Assembly (NCBI GenBank): GCA_963624975.1
Contig: CAVFRF010000017.1
Coordinates: forward strand, 1 to 44,945
Direction of reading: 5' to 3'
Source: CAVLCC01 sp963624975
Lineage (GTDB): Bacteria; Actinomycetota; Coriobacteriia; Coriobacteriales; CADBOM01
DNA length: 44,945 nucleotides
Shown piece after piece: positions 39,941-44,945 of the stretch (positions are counted from its first letter, which is position 1; the number at the start of each line of letters is the position of its first letter). The notes under the pieces were generated by a model. The model saw only the letters and a list, made by a program, of their open reading frames with translations, was not told the DNA's origin and ran no database searches. Both the position numbers and the translations under genes were made by a program.

Positions 39941-41506
39941 GTGAACGCACCAGTGCTTCTGGCGATCATCGACGGCTACGGCATGGCCGAGCCCTCCGAG
40001 GGCAATGCAACGTCGCAGGCCAGGAAGCCCTTCATAGACTATCTGCTTTCGGGCAAGGACTACCCGGTGAGGACCATAGAGGCCTCCGGCGAAGACGTGG
40101 GCCTGCCTGCCGGGCAGATGGGCAATTCCGAGGTGGGACACCTCAACATCGGGTCCGGGCGCATCGTGTACCAGGACCTTTCGAGGATCAACAACGCCAT
40201 CGCCGACGGCAGCTTCTTTGCAAACGAGGTGTTCGCCTCGCTGTTCGACGATGTCGAGAAGTCGGGCGGCGTGCTGCATGTGATGGGCCTGCTTTCCGAC
40301 GGCGGCGTGCACAGCGAGTTCGACCATCTCAAGGCGCTGGTGCGCTACGCGGCCACGCATGGGGTCAAGCGCATCTTCCTGCACCCGTTCCTCGACGGGC
40401 GCGACGTGTCGCCCACGAGCGGCGTGGGCTATGTGAAGGAGCTGGAGGAGTTCGCAGCTGCGACTGCCGGCGAGTTCGGATGCGAGGTGCGCATCGCCAC
40501 GATCGGCGGACGCTACTACGCGATGGACCGCGACAACAGGTGGGAGCGCGTCAAGCGCGCATGGGACACGATGGTGATTCCCAACCCCGAAGCGCATCGC
40601 ATGGAGAACCGCTTCAGCCCGTCGGAGGCTGTGGAGAGGTCGTACGACGCGGGCATGACCGACGAGTTCGTGGAGCCCATCTCGTTCGTGGACCGCGGCG
40701 TGGAGGATGGCGACGGCATCGCCTTCATCAACTTCCGCCCCGACCGCGCGCGAGAGATCACGCGCGCCTTCACCAAACCCGAATTCGACTCGTTCGACCG
40801 TGGACGCAGCCCCAGGGTTTCGTACGTGTGCATGACCCAGTACGACGAGACGTTCGACCTGCCGGTGGCGTTTCCCAAGACGGTGCCGCCGATGGTGCTG
40901 GCCGACAAGATCGCCGATTTGGGGCTGAAGCAGCTCCACATCGCCGAGACCGAGAAGTACGCGCATGTGACGTTCTTCTTGAACGGCGGGGTGGAAGAGC
41001 CCAAGGAGGGCGAGCAGCGCATCCTGGTGCCCAGCCCCAAGGTGGCCACCTACGACCTGCAGCCCGAGATGAGCGCCGTGGAGGTTACCGACCAGCTGCT
41101 GGATGCCATGCGCAACGGCGCGGCCGACTTCTACATCGTGAACTACGCCAACTGCGACATGGTGGGGCACACCGGCGTGATTCCCGCCGCCGTTGCTGCT
41201 GTCGAGACCGTCGACAAGTGCCTGGAGCGCCTGATCGGCCTGCTGGTGGAACTCAAGGGCGTAGGGCTCGTGACCGCCGACCATGGCAACGTGGAGAAGA
41301 TGGTGGGAGACGACGGTCAGCCGCACACCGCGCACACCACGGCAAGCGTGCCGCTGGTGGCCATCGACGCCACGGGTTCGGGCCGCAAGGTCGAGCTGGC
41401 AGATGGCGAGGGTCGCCTGGCCGACATCTCGCCCACGCTGTTCGACCTGGCCGGCATCGACGACGTGCCCGAGGAGTGGACGGGCCGCAGCCTCATCAAG
41501 CACTAG
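39941..41506 (+). CDS. gpmI: 2,3-bisphosphoglycerate-independent phosphoglycerate mutase
   Basis: GpmI is a manganese enzyme of the alkaline-phosphatase superfamily that converts 3- to 2-phosphoglycerate. The 521-residue protein has LAIIDGYG for the first metal, the phosphorylated Ser63 in QMGNSEVGH, FLDGRD, FRPDRARE, and TADHGNVEKM with NYANCDMVGHTG for the other ligands. The start is GTG 39941, 18 bp after the tpiA stop. Its place between tpiA and secG resembles Bacillota glycolytic operons. A bulged long hairpin follows the gene. Confidence 0.95.
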   Translation: MNAPVLLAIIDGYGMAEPSEGNATSQARKPFIDYLLSGKDYPVRTIEASGEDVGLPAGQMGNSEVGHLNIGSGRIVYQDLSRINNAIADGSFFANEVFASLFDDVEKSGGVLHVMGLLSDGGVHSEFDHLKALVRYAATHGVKRIFLHPFLDGRDVSPTSGVGYVKELEEFAAATAGEFGCEVRIATIGGRYYAMDRDNRWERVKRAWDTMVIPNPEAHRMENRFSPSEAVERSYDAGMTDEFVEPISFVDRGVEDGDGIAFINFRPDRAREITRAFTKPEFDSFDRGRSPRVSYVCMTQYDETFDLPVAFPKTVPPMVLADKIADLGLKQLHIAETEKYAHVTFFLNGGVEEPKEGEQRILVPSPKVATYDLQPEMSAVEVTDQLLDAMRNGAADFYIVNYANCDMVGHTGVIPAAVAAVETVDKCLERLIGLLVELKGVGLVTADHGNVEKMVGDDGQPHTAHTTASVPLVAIDATGSGRKVELADGEGRLADISPTLFDLAGIDDVPEEWTGRSLIKH

Positions 41507-41520
41507 TTGCCCTCAGCTTC

Positions 41521-41563
41521 GTGTGAGATGTGCGCATTACCCAACAAAATGCGCCATCCACAC
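41521..41563 (+). terminator. Long bulged hairpin after gpmI
   Basis: Bases 41521-41538 (starting GTGTGAGATG) pair with 41548-41563 (ending CATCCACAC) over 16 pairs with two single-base bulges. It lies 14 bp after the gpmI stop and 20 bp before the secG -35. There is no T-run. It probably marks the 3' end of the glycolytic transcript. Confidence 0.5.
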
Positions 41564-41584
41564 GGCGAGGTTATACAAAGTGCC

Positions 41585-41613
41585 TTGTATGAAGCCCAAG
41601 CCGCGGTTATACT
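41585..41613 (+). promoter_or_regulatory. Predicted promoter of secG
   Basis: TTGTAT (41585-41590), 17 bp, TATACT (41608-41613). It lies about 56 bp before the secG start. Confidence 0.65.
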
Positions 41614-41669
41614 AGCAATTCCGCGTGCGCATTGGCACGCAAAGAAACACACGCATTAGGAGCATCGCT

Positions 41670-41909
41670 TTGAGTATTCTGCTTATTCTTCTGGTTATCC
41701 TCTGGCTCATCTCCGGAGTGGGCCTCGTCGTTATGATCATGCTGCACTCGGGCAAGGGCACCGGCGTCGGCGACATCCTGGCTGCCAGCTTCAACAACAG
41801 CATGACTGGCACGTCGATAGTCGAGAAAAACCTCGACAGGATTACCGTTATCCTTGCAATTGTATTTTTCGCGACTATTTTCGCGATGATAGTGGTGTAT
41901 CCGCACTAA
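41670..41909 (+). CDS. secG: Preprotein translocase subunit SecG
   Basis: SecG is the small membrane subunit of the SecYEG channel. The 79-residue product has two hydrophobic helices (residues 2-25 and about 56-76) joined by a loop with the family core LHSGKGTGVGDILAASF. The start is TTG 41670, with TAGGAG 7 bp upstream. Downstream is tRNA-Leu, and its upstream neighbours are glycolytic genes, the standard Gram-positive position of secG. Confidence 0.92.
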   Translation: MSILLILLVILWLISGVGLVVMIMLHSGKGTGVGDILAASFNNSMTGTSIVEKNLDRITVILAIVFFATIFAMIVVYPH

Positions 41910-41966
41910 CGTGTGGTAACATGCCAAAGGCGTTGCGACGCGAGAGCGATTGCAGCCAACATACAA

Positions 41967-42053
41967 GTCGGTGTGGCGGAACGGCAGACGCGCTAGCTTG
42001 AGGGGCTAGTGTCCGTAATGGACGTGGGGGTTCAAATCCCCCCACCGACACCA
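41967..42053 (+). tRNA. tRNA-Leu, anticodon GAG
   Basis: An 87-base class II tRNA. The acceptor is GTCGGTG with CACCGAC, the anticodon stem CTAGC/GCTAG holds loop TTGAGGG (anticodon GAG), a long variable arm follows, and the T arm is GGGGG-TTCAAAT-CCCCC. CCA is encoded. Confidence 0.96.
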
Positions 42054-42062
42054 AGAAATTCG

Positions 42063-42089
42063 AAAGCGCTCCAAACGGGGCGCTTTTTT
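42063..42089 (+). terminator. Intrinsic terminator after tRNA-Leu
   Basis: AAAGCGCTCC (42063-42072) pairs with GGGGCGCTTT around an AAAC loop and runs into six T residues. It begins 10 bp after the tRNA. Confidence 0.92.
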
Positions 42090-42245
42090 GTTGCCCTTGC
42101 AAGTGACGAATGCGATGGCGAGCGCCGTCGGGAAGCCTGAGGAGCGACCGCGGGGGACTGCGAGCTGACAGGTACCGGCAAGCGCAGGCGAACCTGATGG
42201 TGGAAGCTGGGCAGATGTTTGCTTGCGATTGAGCCCGCAACGCTC

Positions 42246-44813
42246 TTAGCGGGTGGCGTCGATCTTGAAGCTGCCCACGGGCGGCTCCACGTCGTCGTCG
42301 ATGAGCCCCTGCTCCTTCTCCAGCTTCCTGAACTGCCAGCGGTGCAGGTCGCAGATCAGCCAGGTGAGGCCTGCGGTGCAGTACACCAGTATGAGCGCGG
42401 GGAGCAGCAATCCGGAGTCTTCTATGAGCAATACCACGACCGCCACGATCATCGAGGCGGTAAACGACGACTTGAAGAAGTAGTTCCTATCCCAGAACAC
42501 GTCGTAGGGTTTGGGCTTGCCGATTCTGAGCCACGCGAGGTAGAGCCAGATAAACGCCAGCGCCACCGACAGCACCGGGCTGTAGAACAGCGTGTCGATG
42601 CTGAGCTTGAGCATGTTGCCCAGGATCGTGGGCACGTAGGCGATGCCATCCGACATGAGGCGCGATGCCGTAACGCCCAGGTGCGACTGCCCGCCCAGGC
42701 CGTCCACCAATATGAGCACCAGCACCAGCGCGGCGCATCCCAGCATGGTGCACAGAACGATCTTCCAGCTGATGCGGTGCCCCAGGAACATCCACCAGGC
42801 GGCGAACGTGCCGATGGTCATCCAGACCAGCGCTCCGAAGTTCGAACCCCACCACGGCGCGATGATCACGCCCATCAGCGCCAGCGAAAGCAGCGGGAAC
42901 AGCACCCGGGCAAACAGCTTCGACACCTTGAGCGATGGGAACCTGTTGAGCAGCAGGCCCGAGAGCATCATCCAAGCGCCGAACAGCACGGCCGCGCCCT
43001 CGTTGCCGATGCCGGTGAAGCGTCCCATCTTGATGGGCTGGTAGGAGAGGAATCCCACGCGAGCCAGATGCGCGCCGGTAAGCTGGTCGCCCGCGATAAC
43101 CACCACGGTGAGCGCCATCGTGAACAGCAGCGAGTACAGCCACTTCCCGCTGACCTTGCCGATGGCGATGGCGATGGCCGATAGCGATACGGTGATGACC
43201 ACGCAGAGCGCCACCATGTCGCCCGGTCCCGTGGGATCCGATGCCAGTCCCATCATGAGGTAGGTGGACACGGGGAACGCCGAGGCCATCACCCATAGCG
43301 ACCTCGTGCAGATGATCATGATGTCGGCCACGCGCAGGGGAAGCTTGATGCGCGGCGAGAGCATGACGGCCGAGCAGCCGAACGCGAAGAACAGCAGCAC
43401 GCACAGCAGGATGTTCATGAGGATCTGCCCGTCGCAAACGGCATCGGCGAGGTCGGCCTCGGTTTCGAGGTATTCCACGATTTCAGATATCGTGGGCGAG
43501 CCGCCGCTCGTGCCCATGAAGAGTGGAGGTTCGCCGTAGAGGGGCGTGCCGTTCTCGATCTGCTGGGCTTCTCCGCAGAAGCCGGCCAGAGTTGCCGAGA
43601 TGTCGAGCGCCGTGACAAGCCCCGAACGTCCCGTGCTGGCAGACGAGAGGATTCCAGAGTAGCCGCTGCCGTACACGAGGATGGGGCCGTAGCCGTCGTC
43701 GGTGCGCGACTCCGTCGTGGTTTCCGAAAGCGGCGAGTACACGACCAGCACGTCGTCGGGGCCCATGCGGTCGAGCACCATGCCCACTGCCGTGTCGAAC
43801 GATGCCAGCGCCCGGCTCCAATACGCCGACGCGGTGGCTCCAGGATACTTGAGCCTGTAGGTGCCGGCACGGTAGAGGTCGCCGGAGTCCACGGCCACCG
43901 CGGCATAGGCGGTGGGGTCGTCGGATTCGATGGCCTGCAAGATGGAGTCGAGACCCGACTCCAGAGCGTCGAGATTGGTGCTCTCGTAGGGAAGGTCGCC
44001 GACCGGATCGAGCAGGGCATCGGGGTCGGTGACGGAGTACTTGACGATGCCGCATATGTCCGACATCGACACCGCGGCGGGGCGCACCGTCCTGTATTCG
44101 TAGTCGCTGCATCCGATGGCCGCGGTGCGCCACCCTTTTTCGGACAGGATCTGCCCCAGCCTGCAGTTGGTGCGAGCCTCGTTGTCGAAGGAAACGTGCT
44201 CCGACATGCTCGTGGCGGTGCTGGTCCACATGCGGGTGGCTTCGCTGCTGCCCGAGCTCGAAGAGCTGCCGCTGCTAGTTGCGCTGCCGGTGGAACCGTC
44301 GCCTGCGCTGCTCGCAGAACCGTCGCCATTGGCAGCCGCATCGCCTGCAGCATTCTCGACGCGCACCAGGGTTTGCGAAACGTCGCTGCTGGCATAGGTG
44401 CCCTCCGCGATCTTGCTCACGCCCACCGTCTCGGGCGCGGCTCTCCAATACCCGCTTCCGATGCACGATGCCACCTCGTCGGTCGACACCGATATATCGC
44501 CCGCCCTTAGCGACGACCTGCAGATCACGTTTCCCAGAGCGCTTTGCGACAGTATCGAGTAGAGCCTGGGGGTCGAAATCTGGTTGATGTCTTCCCACCG
44601 CAGGTACGGCGCATCCAGCACATACACCCTGCGTGCATCGCTCTCCACGCTTTGAGAGTCGTTCGACTCCGCGGCATAAGCCGCCGTGGTGCATTGCGGA
44701 AACACCAGCGCCAGCATAGCAACGAGCAGAATTGTCTTACGGAGAACCTTGATGGAAGTGCCTCTCTGCGAAACGGGGAGATTTCCCCTATATATTAGCG
44801 CGACGATGCCCAA
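42246..44813 (-). CDS. Large secreted-domain plus polytopic membrane protein, possible alkaline-phosphatase-like ectodomain
   Basis: The product is up to 855 residues. A good signal peptide (KVLRKTILLVAMLALVFP, then a likely AYA cleavage site) is followed by an ectodomain of about 430 residues with a Ser/Gly-rich insertion. About ten transmembrane helices and a short charged tail follow. The ectodomain begins VYVLDAPYLRWEDI and includes SFDTAVGMVLDRMGPDDVLVVYSP, whose layout resembles alkaline-phosphatase-superfamily proteins, but the usual metal motif SDHG is replaced by SPLSE. The start is unresolved: TTG 44813 gives the longest frame, while the signal peptide itself starts at an ATC codon (44753) preceded by AGAGAGG. 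Function unknown. Confidence 0.7.
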   Translation of the reverse strand: MGIVALIYRGNLPVSQRGTSIKVLRKTILLVAMLALVFPQCTTAAYAAESNDSQSVESDARRVYVLDAPYLRWEDINQISTPRLYSILSQSALGNVICRSSLRAGDISVSTDEVASCIGSGYWRAAPETVGVSKIAEGTYASSDVSQTLVRVENAAGDAAANGDGSASSAGDGSTGSATSSGSSSSSGSSEATRMWTSTATSMSEHVSFDNEARTNCRLGQILSEKGWRTAAIGCSDYEYRTVRPAAVSMSDICGIVKYSVTDPDALLDPVGDLPYESTNLDALESGLDSILQAIESDDPTAYAAVAVDSGDLYRAGTYRLKYPGATASAYWSRALASFDTAVGMVLDRMGPDDVLVVYSPLSETTTESRTDDGYGPILVYGSGYSGILSSASTGRSGLVTALDISATLAGFCGEAQQIENGTPLYGEPPLFMGTSGGSPTISEIVEYLETEADLADAVCDGQILMNILLCVLLFFAFGCSAVMLSPRIKLPLRVADIMIICTRSLWVMASAFPVSTYLMMGLASDPTGPGDMVALCVVITVSLSAIAIAIGKVSGKWLYSLLFTMALTVVVIAGDQLTGAHLARVGFLSYQPIKMGRFTGIGNEGAAVLFGAWMMLSGLLLNRFPSLKVSKLFARVLFPLLSLALMGVIIAPWWGSNFGALVWMTIGTFAAWWMFLGHRISWKIVLCTMLGCAALVLVLILVDGLGGQSHLGVTASRLMSDGIAYVPTILGNMLKLSIDTLFYSPVLSVALAFIWLYLAWLRIGKPKPYDVFWDRNYFFKSSFTASMIVAVVVLLIEDSGLLLPALILVYCTAGLTWLICDLHRWQFRKLEKEQGLIDDDVEPPVGSFKIDATR
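44789..44797 (-). promoter_or_regulatory. Possible -10 region of the large membrane-protein gene
   Basis: On the reverse strand the overlapping hexamers TAATAT and TATATA lie about 40 bp upstream of the signal-peptide start. They are followed by the small inverted repeat GGGGAAATCTCCCC. The -35 region is weak. Confidence 0.35.
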
Positions 44814-44945
44814 CGAAGCGCCAGGGCCATCGACGTTTCCGACAAGAAACCACGTATGCGTTCTTGCAGACTCTCACGGGGTGCCATCGTGGGGTATATC
44901 ATGCCGGCTCGGCTTCGCTTCGCTGCAGAAGTCGCCGGCACGACA
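44814..44945. other. Unassigned right edge of the window
   Basis: No gene is recognisable in these 132 bp. An inverted repeat, TGCCGGC (44902-44908) and GCCGGCA (44934-44940), could be the hairpin of a gene beyond the edge. Confidence 0.5.

Noticed and set aside
1..44945. CRISPR arrays, prophage genes, transposases, rRNA operons
   Set aside because: No regularly spaced short repeats, no phage or transposase motifs and no rRNA sequences were found in the window.

Overview
The window is about 45 kb of a high-GC bacterial chromosome that is almost entirely protein coding and reads as a core-genome segment. Gene content and order point to the Actinomycetota, most likely class Coriobacteriia. The glmS-acpS-alr-tsaE-tsaB/tsaD block and the rapZ-yvcK-whiA-gapA-pgk-tpiA-secG block are of actinobacterial type. 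gpmI sits between tpiA and secG, as in many Bacillota glycolytic operons. LexA boxes have the Gram-positive form (CGAAC-N4-GTTCG). The genus cannot be fixed from the sequence alone. No phage, plasmid, CRISPR or intact insertion-sequence genes were found.

Layout. 1-9.6 kb, all forward: the end of ftsH, folate genes (folE, a folP-folK fusion), panB, rsmI, metG, tatD, an iron-sulfur flavoprotein gene and rsmA. 9.6-10.0 kb: an AT-richer spacer with a repeated palindrome. 10.0-15.7 kb: an energy-coupling-factor (ECF) transporter locus ordered T, double-ATPase A, S, second T, then a membrane-anchored FecR-like/DUF4430 protein. 16.0-18.2 kb: ligA, facing nat (arylamine N-acetyltransferase). 19.1-19.95 kb: a gene-free, repeat-rich spacer holding a 240-bp element with inverted arms. 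19.96-22.1 kb: an amidohydrolase gene and a U32-family (TrhP-like) gene that meet tail to tail. 22.3-29.3 kb: glmS, acpS, alr, type-4 udg, tsaE and a tsaB-tsaD fusion. 29.4-30.6 kb: tRNA-Ala(CGC) with a terminator, then cysK. 30.7-31.9 kb: lexA, divergent from a 94-codon membrane-protein gene across three LexA boxes. 32.1-35.8 kb: a formate/nitrite-type channel, nrdR, rapZ, yvcK. 35.8-41.9 kb: whiA, then gapA, pgk, tpiA, gpmI and secG. 42.0 kb: tRNA-Leu(GAG) with a terminator. 42.2-44.8 kb: a large reverse-strand protein with a secreted domain and a polytopic membrane domain.

How the genes work together. The folate genes supply one-carbon cofactor, which PanB uses. RsmA, RsmI, TsaE, TsaBD and TrhP modify rRNA or tRNA. 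GlmS, Alr, YvcK and RapZ relate to cell-wall precursor supply. GapA, Pgk, TpiA and GpmI form the lower-glycolysis trunk. LexA, LigA and Udg cover DNA repair.

The most interesting candidates are: (1) the unannotated small membrane protein opposite lexA, whose promoter is occupied by LexA boxes, as for SOS division inhibitors of other phyla; (2) the two-T ECF locus ending in a FecR-DUF4430 fusion; (3) the TsaB-TsaD fusion, which appears to lack the RimI found between them in relatives; (4) the 240-bp inverted-arm element and its neighbouring repeats; (5) the palindrome cluster before the ECF operon. All identifications come from reading the sequence; no database search was run.
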